In this document: in pieces, positions 48,211 to 58,476 of the stretch
Position numbering within the stretch: the stretch's first letter is position 1
How the letters are laid out: every line of letters begins with the position of its first letter
Translations under genes and position numbers: made by a program
Assembly: GCA_015345905.1 (NCBI GenBank)
Contig: JADDTR010000002.1
Location: 558,001 to 622,000 of the forward strand
Length of the DNA stretch: 64,000 bases
Direction: 5' to 3'
Source of the DNA: Aotearoamyces nothofagi
Lineage: Eukaryota > Ascomycota > Leotiomycetes > Leotiales > Tympanidaceae
The notes under the pieces: model-generated
The model's input: only the letters and a program-made list of their open reading frames with translations
What the model was told of the DNA's origin: nothing
The model's database searches: none

Positions 48211-49536
48211 ATGGCTCCTTCTGTAGCCGAGATCGCCGCGCACACCACAGACAAAATCCAGGAAAGGCTGGCGTCGCTCACACATAGCGACAAGCCTGCT
48301 AAAAACGCCGTTGACAGCAAGCCTGTAGAGTCTGCACCAGCCGTTCCAACCCCAACCACGGTCCACAAGGAGCCTCTCAAACTCAGCGGTGCTCTCGACA
48401 ATGTCGAACAGTTCGATGTTACTCCTGTAATTGGCCGAGAATTTGCAGGTGTTGACCTTGCAGAATGGCTCAAAGCACCAAACTCTGATGAGCTTCTGCG
48501 TGACCTGGCTATCACGAGTATGTGCCAAAACACCGAAGTCTTGAATTCGAACAAGCTAATTGCTTCGTCTAGTCTCCCAACGCGGTGTTGTTTTCTTCCG
48601 CGCCCAAGACAACCTGAACAATGGCCTGCAGAAGGAACTAGTCCAGAGACTGGGCGAACTCTCAGGCAAGCCTCCCACATCCAAGCTTCACATCCACCCC
48701 GTCACCAACTCTGGCCGTGCCCTCGGTGGCAGGGATGACGAGATCAGTGTCATCTCTTCTGAACTGCAAAGGAAGATCTTCAAGAACGTCAACGTCACGG
48801 GCGAGCAGTTGGAGAGCGAGAAGAAGCAGAGCTCCAAGGAGGGATGGCACTCGGACATCACCTTCGAGCCGATTCCAAGCGACTACGCCATCCTGAGACT
48901 CACACAGCTTCCCAAGACCGGCGGGGGTAAGTTCTCTTTCCAGACAAGAAATAGATACGATGCGACCTAACTGCTGTGCTAGACACCCTCTGGGCATCCG
49001 GATATGAGCTCTATGACCGCATCTCTCGCCCTTACCAAAAGTTTCTCGAGAGCCTTACTGCTACTTACGCCCAGCCCAAGTTCAACGAGGCCGCGGACCA
49101 CAACGGCTTCAAGCTCTACACCGAAGAGAGAGGGGCTCCAGAGAATATCGGCGACAAGCTCGAAGCCACCCATCCTGTGATCCGCACAAACCCCGTGACA
49201 GGCTGGAACTCCGTCTTCGCTGTCGGCCACCACGTGCAGAAGATCAACGGCCTCACCCCTCCCGAATCGAGGACCCTGCTCGACTGGTTCGTCAGGCTCA
49301 TCACCGATAACCACGACCTGCAGGTCCGCCACCGATGGCAGAAGCCGAACGACCTGGCCATCTGGGATAACAGGAGCGTCTACCATATTGCCACCCCCGA
49401 CTATCTGGACCAGGGCCTCGGAGAGCGCACGGGACAGAGGGCGGTGAGCTTGGGAGAGAGGCCTTACTTTGACCCGAGCAGCAGGAGCCGGCGAGAAGAT
49501 CTGGCTGCTTCGCAGAAGAAGCTGGCGACGGCTTGA
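48211..49536 (+). CDS. TauD/Jlp1-type 2-oxoglutarate-dependent dioxygenase
   Basis: Fe(II)/2-oxoglutarate dioxygenase; yeast Jlp1 and bacterial TauD release sulfite from sulfonates. Three exons (48211-48517, 48573-48926, 48983-49536) give 404 aa. The iron ligands are His195 and Asp197 in GWHSDITFEP and His355 in DNRSVYHIA. The 2-oxoglutarate-binding Arg lies in GERTGQRAVS. The sequence QRGVVFFRAQDN is typical of fungal members. Introns (55 and 56 nt) are fixed by LAITISQRGV and KTGGDTLWASGYE. The N-terminal 65 residues are Ala/Pro/Lys-rich and variable. Whether it belongs to the downstream cluster is unclear; the neighbouring AKR gene points toward it. Confidence 0.9.
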
Positions 49537-49757
49537 GGGGGAGATGATGATCCATGAGGCATAGATGATTCGGCAATACCACAGATAATGAATTACGTTA
49601 GTCATAAAATGTCACGAATATAAGTCATAGAATCTCGCATATCATGCTCTATCCTATTTGGTTGAATCTGTGCCGCTCTACTGACCAAGACAGCAACTTG
49701 TAAAATCTGCGCTGCTACTAGCTTGTCGGCAATGCTCTTGAATCGTCATCTCCCCCT

Positions 49758-51150
49758 TCAAGCCGCCGCCGACTTCTTCTGCGAAGCAGCCCAATCCAGC
49801 GCGCTCTGCCTTGCACTCGCGTCTCCAACCTCGCCGAAGACGTCGACGCCCCATCGCGCCGGGAAGTTGTACCTATGGTGCTTCTCGAGCGCGCCCAGCC
49901 TCTCGAACGCGTCTTTGGGAAGCTCGAAGTCTAGATCGCGGTCCTGTCAGCATACCATACGATACCATCCGACTGGCCCGGGCAGCCTACCTACCCTGGA
50001 AGTTGCTCTCGATGCGCGCCCTGGTCACGCTCTTTGGCAGGACGCTGGTGCCGCGCTGCACGGCCCAGCTGATGAGGACCTGAGCGGGGGTTCTGCCGAG
50101 GTCTGCGGCCACGGCGACGACGACTGGGTCGTCGACGGCTCTGGGTTCATCTGCAGTCAGCCATTTGCCATCCTTTGCCTCTGTGGGGAGCGGCCGAGGA
50201 GGGATACCTTGGGAGGCCGTAGATGTTGTTGCCGAGCGGGCTGTAGGCGGTCACGAGGATGTTCTTGCGCGGCGTCAGCTCCCTCTGCACACCTGTGAGC
50301 TTTCTGCTTGGGGGTAGTCACGTTTTTGTTCTGCCACTCGAGGAAATCCCGCTGCTGCAGGTAGGGGTGGGCCTCGATCTGGTGGACCGCGGGAGGGATT
50401 TCCGCTCTGCGCAGTCGCAGCCGTCTGTTAGCAAGTTCCCAGATCCGGGCTCGGGATGGAGCCGCGCTCACGTCTTCAGCAGTTCTTCGATCCGCGCTTG
50501 GGTAAAGTTGCTGATGCCGATGCTTCGAGCCTTGCCCTTCTTCACTAGGGACTCCATGGCTCTCCAGGTATCTGCGACGGGGATGTCCACGACCTGGATC
50601 AAGCCGGTCGCGGGATCTGTAGGGAAGGCCTTGCCGGTTTTGGGGAAGGCGACCGGCCAATGCATCTGTTGCGAGTTAATACGGCCTGCTTCCCGTGCCG
50701 GGCTCGATCACGGGGACTTGCTAGATAGAGATCCACATAATCGGTGTCCAGATCCCTGAGTGTCTTGTCCAGCGCGGCCTCTACATCCTTTGGATCATGG
50801 TCTGTATTCCACAGCTTCGACGTTATCTGCAAGATCAGTCAGCCAGATCGACCGTCAACCGGATTCTGTGCACTTGCAAAGATGTCCTGGCGCGGCACGC
50901 CAGACGCCTTGATCCCGCGCCCGACTTCCTCCTCGTTCTCGTATCCAGCGGCGCCGTCGAGATGTCTATATCCCGCCTGCAGGGCGTCCTTGACTGCATT
51001 TTCTACTTCGTGCGGCTTCGATTGCTGAAGCCATTTGTGAGAAATGTGCCCAGGAGAGGAAGAGCGAGGCCTTCTGCTTACCCAGGTCCCGAGGCCGACC
51101 GCGGGGATTTCATAACCGGACGAGAGCTTGAAAGAGCGATTGAGAGCCAT
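49758..51150 (-). CDS. aldo-keto reductase, GaaA/GAR2- or glyceraldehyde-reductase-like
   Basis: NAD(P)H-dependent carbonyl reductase. Eight exons (51150-51082, 51024-50878, 50826-50722, 50665-50472, 50406-50322, 50284-50208, 50140-49995, 49930-49758) give 331 aa. The catalytic tetrad is Asp46, Tyr51, Lys76, His109 ([27 protein letters not shown]). [11 protein letters not shown] and [17 protein letters not shown] bind cofactor. Introns 2 and 3 are GC-AG (donors GCAAGT). Intron 5 is only 37 nt. Introns 6 and 7 use later AGs, giving [13 protein letters not shown] and [13 protein letters not shown]. The ending [15 protein letters not shown] recalls fungal D-galacturonate reductases, whose gene in Aspergillus and Botrytis is divergent from a DHDPS-type aldolase, as here. 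Met56 codons upstream is absent; an alternative start at 51168 adds six residues. Confidence 0.85.
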
Positions 51151-51575
51151 GCTGATTGTGGTTTTCACTGAAGAACAACGAACTCGATGGAAAAAAGAGG
51201 CAGCTGGCCGGGAAGAGTATATTCAGGATCTGTTTACTGACGGCCTCCCTGACGGCGGGGCTCTCTTTAATTGTAGCATGATTGTGACATCGTGGTCAAG
51301 CATCGCGTGCGGGACAATTGAAGACGCCAGAGACAATGCCCCGCCGATTTGCTTTTCCGACTCCGTTTCGGGCTTATCCGCTGCTTATCCCGCCCACTTT
51401 ACCCCCTCTTGACACCCCGCCGCGGGGTATTAGACGCCGAAGGCCGAAGCACTCCGCAGCACCAGGTTCTCTATATGTATCTGCTCAAAGAATTCTACGA
51501 ATGCCCTCAAATGCCCTCTACTGTCCCTGTCAGTAAACTCTGCGAGAAGGAGAACAGAGTTTTATAGAATATCTC
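51151..51575. promoter_or_regulatory. shared divergent promoter, AKR / aldolase
   Basis: 425 nt between two start codons facing away from each other, so both genes are probably controlled together. It holds ATTGTAGCAT (51270-51279), also present in the other divergent promoter of the cluster, TTACCCC (51399-51405), and GC-rich words CCCGCCG that a Zn2Cys6 protein could bind. Function of these words is inferred. Confidence 0.6.
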
Positions 51576-52629
51576 ATGGCTTCGACGAGTTCCCCGGCGA
51601 CACCTCCCCCTCCAGGCGTGTTTGTGCCTGTGCCAACATTCTTCAAGCCCGCAGCGACGAGCTCGTCGTCGTCGTCGCGGCAGGCGGCAGTAGATGTTGC
51701 AACGCAGGCGGAGCATTCGTTGCACCTGGCAAAAGCAGGAATCACAGGATTGGTCCTCCTCGGCTCAACCGGCGAGGCCATCCACCTTTCCAGTGCAGAG
51801 CGCAAGAATCTCGTATCGGGCGTGCGAAAGGGCCTGGCAGACGGTGGCTTCCCCGACTACCCCATCATTGCGGGAGTCCTGACGAACTCTGTCGACGATG
51901 CGCTGGAGCAGGTGCAAGATGCGAAGGAATCTGGCGCCCAGTGGGCGCTGGTCCTCGCACCGGGCTACTTTGGCCCGGCTGTGACGCAGCAGAATATACA
52001 GGAATGGTACACGGTGGTTGCTGATGCCAGCCCACTTCCCATCTTGATGTGAGTTCTGGAAACGACCCGGCATGGGGAATCTTGTGCCTGATTTACCACT
52101 TAGCTATCATTATCCTGGCGTCACAAACAACGTCCAGGTTGGACTGGAGACTTATACCAAGCTTGCTGCGCACCCGAATATCGTTGGCGCAAAGATGTCT
52201 CATGGAAATGTCTCGCACCATCTCCAAGTCTCTCTCGATCCGGAAATCGACCACTCGAACTTCCGCCTCTACAGCGGTTTTGGGCAGCAGCTTTTCCCAG
52301 TCGTTATAACCGGCGGTGCAGGTGTGATCGACGGTCTTGCAGCCTTCTTCCCCAAGGCTGTTGTGCGTTTATACAGCCTGTCGGCATCCCTGCCGATCGA
52401 CCAGGAAAAGCTAGCAGAGATCCAGAAACTGCAGTTTGCTGTGAGCTCCGTCGAGGAGTTTGTAGGGGCGTATGGTATTGTCGGCATCAAAGAGGCGATC
52501 CACCGTGTTCTGGGACTGGGCACGTTGGAGGGAGGCAGGTTACCGCTCAAGGGCCAAATAGGTCATGGGGAGTGGGAGAAATGGACTGTGCAACTTAACC
52601 GGTTGCAGAAGTTGGAAGATGGGTTCTGA
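51576..52629 (+). CDS. DHDPS-family aldolase (2-keto-3-deoxy sugar acid aldolase, LGA1/GaaC-like)
   Basis: Class I aldolase of the dihydrodipicolinate synthase family. Two exons (51576-52048, 52104-52629) give 332 aa. GSTGEAIHLSSAERK is the substrate carboxylate loop, ILIYHYPGVTNN carries the catalytic Tyr (Tyr161) and IVGAKMSHGN the Schiff-base Lys188. PPPGVFVPVPTFF at the N-terminus is typical of fungal L-threo-3-deoxy-hexulosonate aldolases (2-keto-3-deoxy-L-galactonate to pyruvate and L-glyceraldehyde) and their paralogues. Its head-to-head position with the aldo-keto reductase supports sugar-acid breakdown rather than lysine synthesis, which fungi do not make by the DHDPS route. Which epimer it cleaves is open. 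Confidence 0.88.
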
Positions 52630-52724
52630 TTACATCTGGCATCGGCATAGCTAGCATAAAGAGAAACTCACAGGGAGGAATAATCTACCAATCTTGGCCT
52701 AATAATACATATTCTTCGTCGCCC

Positions 52725-53332
52725 CTATGGCAGAGCAATGCACTCAATCTCAAGATCCGCGCCCTTTGGCAACTCTTTGACCGCAATGCAGGACCTAGCC
52801 GGTTTATGCGTGATGCGCTTCTCATATTGACTGTTCATCGCTTGGAAAGACTGCATGTCTGTAAGGAAGACAGTGACCTTGACGATCCTATCCAGCGACG
52901 AGCCGGCCTCTGCCAGAATGGCCGCGAGGGCATCGACACACGCATCGGTCTTCGCGGCCATCGACCCCGTCACCAGTTCTCCCTCAGCGCTGGCCGGCAG
53001 CTGTCCCGAGACGTAGATCGCGTACGGGGTGCGGATGGCTTGGGACTAGAGGAAGGGGAGAAGGTTAAAGGGGACCGCGCGGGCACGTGATGAGCAGTAA
53101 GACTTACGTAGGGTCCGACGGCTGGGGTTTGGTCTGTTAGCTAGGGCTGAAGCAGAGAAGCGGGACGGGAGAGGAGCTACGCACGCGGCATTGCATGCTG
53201 GGTGAGGACTTGTGTCAGGTTCGCCGCGCGTTGTCTCGAGCTCTGGTGAAAGAGGCTTGCGGGGGGGTGGTTTCGCAGGCAGGCCGCCCTCACAAGGGAT
53301 GCGCGCAGCAGGCGCGGCGCGATGGCAGCCAT
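52725..53332 (-). CDS. RidA/YjgF/UK114 family imine deaminase, mitochondrial type
   Basis: Hydrolyses reactive enamine/imine intermediates released by PLP enzymes. Three exons (53332-53185, 53121-53108, 53045-52725) give 160 aa. The first ~45 residues are basic with no acidic residue (RLLRASLVRAACLRNH), a likely mitochondrial presequence as in yeast Mmf1. The middle exon is only 14 nt and encodes PVGPY, giving the family start PPVGPYSQAIRTPYAIYVSG. The imine-binding Arg is in PARSCIAVKELPKGADLEIE. It is transcribed divergently from the galactonate dehydratase-like gene, 397 nt away, so a role in this cluster is likely. Confidence 0.9.
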
Positions 53333-53729
53333 TTCGAAATGGAAGCAGTCACGTGCCGGGAGTAGGAAGGTCGCAATGGACAGATATATAGAAGATCGAA
53401 CTGGACACCTGAATAGAATACAGGAGGCCGGGATTACTCAATGGGGAATCTGTTATTGCCGTTATTTATCCTCTTGTCGGCACGGCTGCTAAAGTTGCTA
53501 ATCGCTACCCGTCCCGCCGTGAATCTCCACTTCTCCACATACGGATACGTAGCTTTGCATTGTAGCATCTAGCATTTCCCGGCACAGCAGCAGCCTCGGC
53601 GGATAAAGCCCCGGCCATGATTCCGCGATATCGGGCTACTTCGAGCCAGACTTCGAAATGATTTGGAGATTTTAAATACTTTGGGTATACGTGAAATATC
53701 AGCAGTCGTTTATAGCCGATCGTACCATC
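53333..53729. promoter_or_regulatory. shared divergent promoter, RidA / dehydratase
   Basis: 397 nt between divergent starts. It contains ATTGTAGCAT (53559-53568), the same ten bases as in the AKR/aldolase promoter and in the same orientation, plus CCCGCCG near 53513. A common regulator is inferred. Confidence 0.55.
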
Positions 53730-55031
53730 ATGACCAAAATCAAGTCTGTCGAGTATTTCCGGGTTCCTCCACGTTGGCTGTTTGTTAAAATTACGGACGA
53801 AGATGGGTGTTTTGGGTGGGGAGAGGCTTCGTTGGAGGGCCATACTCAGGCTGTGGAGGGATGCCTGGATGAGTATACTGCGAGACTGATTGGGATGGAA
53901 GCAGAGTGAGTATCTGAAGATCTGACATATGCCGATGGAGGCTGATGGTGGAACGGCAGTGATATAGAACATATATGGCAACTGCTATATCGTTTCGGCT
54001 TCTATAGAGGTGGGCCGGTTATGATGAGTGCGCTGTCCGGAATCGATATTGCGTTATGGGATCTTAAAGGTGCGTTTGTAGATATACGGTCTCTTCCATG
54101 ATGCTGATGTAGTATAGCACGAAACCTTGGCGTACCGGTTTATCAGTTACTAGGAGGCAAGGTCAGGAGCAAGCTCAAGGTCTACGCATGGATCGGTGGC
54201 GACAGGCCAAAAGATGTTGAAGCACAAGCGTAAGAACCTGACACCGAATAGCCTCGTCAACGTTCCGCGCTGACCAGAAACAGGAAAGCTCGGCAAGCAC
54301 AGGGGTTTAATGCGGTGAAGATGAATGGGACGGAAGATCTAGGTTGGCTTGACACTCCGTCTGCGCTGCAAGATTGCGTCGCGCGTTTGAAGACAGTCAA
54401 GGCGCTGGGTATGGACGCCGGTATTGATTTCCACGGCCGAGTTCATAAGCCCATGGCGAAGCAGTTAGCACGCCTTCTCGAGCCCCACGAGCCACTATTC
54501 ATAGAAGAGCCACTGCTGTCGGAAAACCTGGAAGGTATCAAGGCACTCTCCCAGCACACCAGCACGCCCATTGCGCTGGGCGAAAGACTCCACAGCCGAT
54601 GGGACATCAAGCCCTTCCTCGAGTCCGCCGCAGTGGACATTCTCCAGCCAGACATCAGCCATGTCGGCGGAATCTCCGAGATGCGAAGAATCGCATCAAT
54701 GTGCGAGGCCTACGACGTCGCCCTCGCTCCCCACTGCCCGCTCGGCCCGATCGCGCTCGCAGCCAACGTCCAGGTCGACGCCGTCTCGGCGAACTTTGCG
54801 ATTCAGGAGATGAGTCTCGGCATCCACTACAACGCGGGGTCGGAGGACCTGACGAGCTATACTCGGAATCCCGAGGTGTGGAACGTGAGGGATGGCTATA
54901 TTGACCTTCTGACGGGTCCGGGGTTGGGGATTGAGATTGATGAGGAGTGGGTGAGGCGCTTGTCCAAGGACGCGGTGCCCTGGGTCAGTCCAGGGTATAT
55001 TGGGCCTGGAGGGGAAGTCAGGGAGTGGTAA
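53730..55031 (+). CDS. D-galactonate dehydratase-like enolase-superfamily enzyme (DgoD type)
   Basis: Dehydrates an aldonic acid to a 2-keto-3-deoxy acid. Four exons (53730-53905, 53960-54069, 54118-54229, 54284-55031) give 381 aa, as in bacterial DgoD (382). [24 protein letters not shown]-like [19 protein letters not shown] and YAWIGGDRP match DgoD from memory. Metal ligands and catalytic residues are Asp181, His183 (GIDFHGR), Glu207 (LFIEEP), Glu233 (LGERLHSR) and His283 ([15 protein letters not shown]); E. coli DgoD has them at 183, 185, 209, 235 and 285. It differs from the fungal L-galactonate dehydratase LGD1/GaaB, which is longer. The start is the Met just before KIKSVEYFR; an upstream Met at 53691 is possible. 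Confidence 0.9.
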
Positions 55032-55515
55032 ATAGGATGCTAATTACTCAAGTAGATGCCGAAGGAGTAAGTTATTAAAATGTCGGTCCCACTTGGCATG
55101 CTACTTTCCTCACTCATTAGTTTTATAGTACAAGCTCATTAATTCATATCGAAACGGTGATCAGTACTTAATTGTGCCATCTCTGGTAAGGACTGACGAG
55201 TGACATATTCTCTCTATCCGTAGTAGATGTGGCTGACTTCTAGGCAATCCACTGCTAAATGGTATGCATAAACCAGACCTGTAAGTTACATCAGCCAAGG
55301 TACCAGACGGATTAACTCCTATATGACATATCTCCGTGATTTTCAAATCATAATAGCGTGCAGCCCCAGTTTGCGGGGGAGGGCCGAGGGCGCACTAAAA
55401 TCCGGGGTTCGGAAAAGCAACATCGCCCGGCCAGTTATCAACAGATGCATTGTCCACGCACAGCTTTATCTTCCTTTTCCATCTCCACACTCACCGACTA
55501 TGTCCATGATACGAT
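55032..55515. other. intergenic, promoter of regulator gene
   Basis: The dehydratase 3' flank followed by the upstream region of the Zn2Cys6 gene. No repeat seen. Confidence 0.5.
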
Positions 55516-58264
55516 ATGGCAAGCTTTCCTGCATTTCCGGTTCATTCCACTCCCGCTGAAGGTGCCTCGGATGTCTCCGAGCCGCCGATCCCTGGGAGTG
55601 TTGTTCGGGGTGCTCCAACACGCTCGCCAGTAGCCTCGTCAGCAAGGCGTACTGCCAGAGAACGTGTGAGAGTTAGTCGGGCTTGTGATAGGTGCAAGAG
55701 GTTCGTTTCAATATTAACATGTCCAATTGCTGGTTATGGACGATCCAGCAGATGACGATTTGATAGTAAAAAGATTCGGTGCACGGGAAAGAAGCCTTGC
55801 ACGTTATGTGACAAACTCGGCGTGGAATGCGACTTCAATGCCCGTTATACTCGAGGGCGAGTCCCACCCGTTGAACCAGGCGGGCAGAGCTCTCCGGTCA
55901 GAAAGCAAAATGCGCAAATGCGAGCCGTGGGAGCTGATGCAGTGTTCGAAGGGCCGGTAACGCCTGTCAGTAATGGCACGGACGCTTCACAGACCTCCAG
56001 GGAACTTATGCCTCCATTAGGGACAGAGTCGACCAACCACTCTTCAAGAAACTCACCTGAGCCATCGCAAACTGATCTTCAAGGCCATTATGTCGGGCCA
56101 TCAAGTGGTGTATCATTCCTGCTCCGAGCTCAAAAGCGGCTCCATAAGATCGTATCGTTATCACCTAACTCGTCTATATTTACATTCGGCGACACTCCTC
56201 TGCCTGAATTTGACTCGTCGTTTTTCGTTCTCCCTCCTAAAGACAAGGCGAAGGCATTGGCTGCCCGGTATTTTGATTTCGCGGTCCCAACACACAGGTT
56301 TCTGCATAGGCCAACTGTGGAAAGCTGGCTAGAGGAGATGTACGCCAATTTAGGTGTCATACGTGAGCGACAAGGAGAAAGAGGGAAACGAGCAGTGCTG
56401 TTCATGTTATTTGCACAAGCATTGGAGTACATGCCTAAAGACCACGATTCACAAGCTTCTGATTCGAGGTTTTGACTCCCTGCACGCTGGCAGTCACTAG
56501 CAGCTAACTTTATATAGTGCACGTTACTTTCAAGCGGCTGAACATCAGCTCCTAGCTGAGACGGGAGAAATCAGATTGACAAGTGTGCAGGCAAGGCTGT
56601 GCCAATGCTTTTACTTGCTGTCGGAATCCCGGATAAACCACTGCTGGAGCCTCTTCGGTACCACGGCGCATCTCGTCCTTGCGCTCGGGATTCATAGGAA
56701 AAGGAGGCGCGAAAACTCTGGGAACTACGACATGATAGATGTGGAATGTCGGAAGAGAGTGTTCTGGTCTGCCTACACTCTGGATAATTATCTTAGTGCT
56801 GCTTTGGGGCGGCCTCGAACATTTCATGATGACGATATTGATCAGGTACATCAACTTATATCTTTCTTAACACCTCAATTTTTTAAAATAAAATAAAATT
56901 GAAGAAGCAAAACTAATCTATCATATCGTAGGAGCTACCCTCGCTCTTGGATGATTCACAACTTATCTCACCAAATGCTGCGACATCGAATAATAAGGCA
57001 CAGAGTATTATGCTGGCACCCATATACCATACAAAGTACTGAGCTTGCCCATGCTTGCTATATAATACTGACTGCAATTGTAGACTCGCACAAATCATCA
57101 GTGGCATATTAAAAGATCTCTATGGTATTCATCCTGTCCGACCCGAAATCCGCGACTCGTTCGCAAGGAAACATACCGACGAGCTGCGACGCTGGCGACT
57201 GGGCATAGCACATTTCCTTGATGTAGATGCATCACTTTTAAATCAACTTTTCCAACGGCAAAGCAATGTGCTTAGGCTTGCTTATGCTCATGCTCTGATC
57301 CTCGTCCATCGGCCTTTTCTCTTAAGCAACTTTGCTGATCTGACGAGACGAAGCTATGCGTCTAGAGTGGCAAATAAGCAATCTAGGATAGAAGAAAGTG
57401 TTTCTGAATGTCTGAAGGCCGCAATAAGTATAGTTGATATTGTAAATGATCTTTGCGAAGGTGGCCAGAACTTTCGTGCATTTTGGGTGAGTACTGTCCT
57501 CCGAATCAGGAGTCCTACTTACATTTGAGCTTCAGTTTACACACTACTATGCGTTCTGCGCAGTCGTCGTCCTTTACGTGTACACGATACAGCGACGTTC
57601 TGACTCGCCCACAACATGGAAACCATATTTCTCCGCCGCGGAGAAGTGCCAAAACCAGATCTCGTCCTTGGTAGGAGAGCGAGATTCATTCGCACAGCGC
57701 TACAGCATAGTGCTCGAAGAGCTGCGTCTCGAAGCCGTCAAGCAGACCAAGGGCCAAGCATCATCAAGCAGCAGTCGTGGCACTGAAAGAGACCAAGATG
57801 CCGAGGTCGCTCACGCGATCCTGACGCTGGCTGATAACAGCCATCTGGACGGCTATACGATTCCTAGAGACGCGCAGCCGGATGCCCGTCATATGCTGGC
57901 GGCTCTTGTCGCGCAACAGGAAGAACAGGATTCGCTCGTGCCGTCTTTCGATACGTTTGATGGCTTACAGGCGATGTCGTCTGAGACGAGGGACTTTACG
58001 TTTCCACCTAGAATCGTAGGCGCCAGTCCTTCGAGTCTTATGGGCGATGCTACGGGATGGGGAGAGTTCGATTCTTTTGTAAGCACATCAGGAAAGGATT
58101 TGTAACATAGTTTTCAGGGTTAGGACTAATCGGATCTATAGGTCACGGCTGGTATAGGAGGCTTGGAATCACAATATTTTGGGAACTTGGATACCATGGA
58201 TGGCGCTGAGCGGTGGGATTTCCGAGGCCTCGATCCGGCGATAAATAATAGCAACAGTTTATAA
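55516..58264 (+). CDS. Zn2Cys6 transcription factor with fungal-specific TF domain
   Basis: Seven exons (55516-55700, 55767-56468, 56518-56845, 56932-57035, 57084-57486, 57536-58078, 58142-58264) give 795 aa. The zinc cluster Cx2Cx6Cx5Cx2Cx6C (ACDRCKSKKIRCTGKKPC, then TLCDKLGVEC) is split by intron 1 inside a Ser codon. The middle domain of the fungal-specific type runs from about residue 200 to 560: HRFLHRPTVESWLEEMY, then RVFWSAYTLDNYLSAALGRP and DDDIDQELPSLLDD; later AYAHALILVHRPFLLSN. The tail is acidic and Ser-rich, a possible activation region. Lying between the dehydratase and transporter genes it is the natural candidate regulator of the cluster. Exon joins agree in phase throughout. 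Confidence 0.88.
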
Positions 58265-58476
58265 CATTGCCTCATACTTATCTTCTAAATCACGCACGAC
58301 TTGGAGCTCGGCAAATAGAAATGCCTAATCAATGTATTTCGTCAAACTATAGCTGCCATATAACTAGCCGTTAGCCTCCTGATAATGATTACACTCTGCA
58401 CCGCTTCCTATATGAATAGTTGTTTCTTCCATCCCGCTGTAAGCTCACTGATCCTAGCTACTGTGACATGCTCCAT

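Noticed and set aside
48211-49536. Placing the TauD-like dioxygenase in the sugar-acid cluster
   Set aside because: It is adjacent, but its known reactions (sulfonate or related oxidation) do not fit the pathway and it shares no divergent promoter with the cluster.
50208-50284. Apparent frameshift in the aldo-keto reductase gene
   Set aside because: Using the later acceptor after GAACCCAG gives [13 protein letters not shown] in frame, so the gene is intact without assuming a frameshift.
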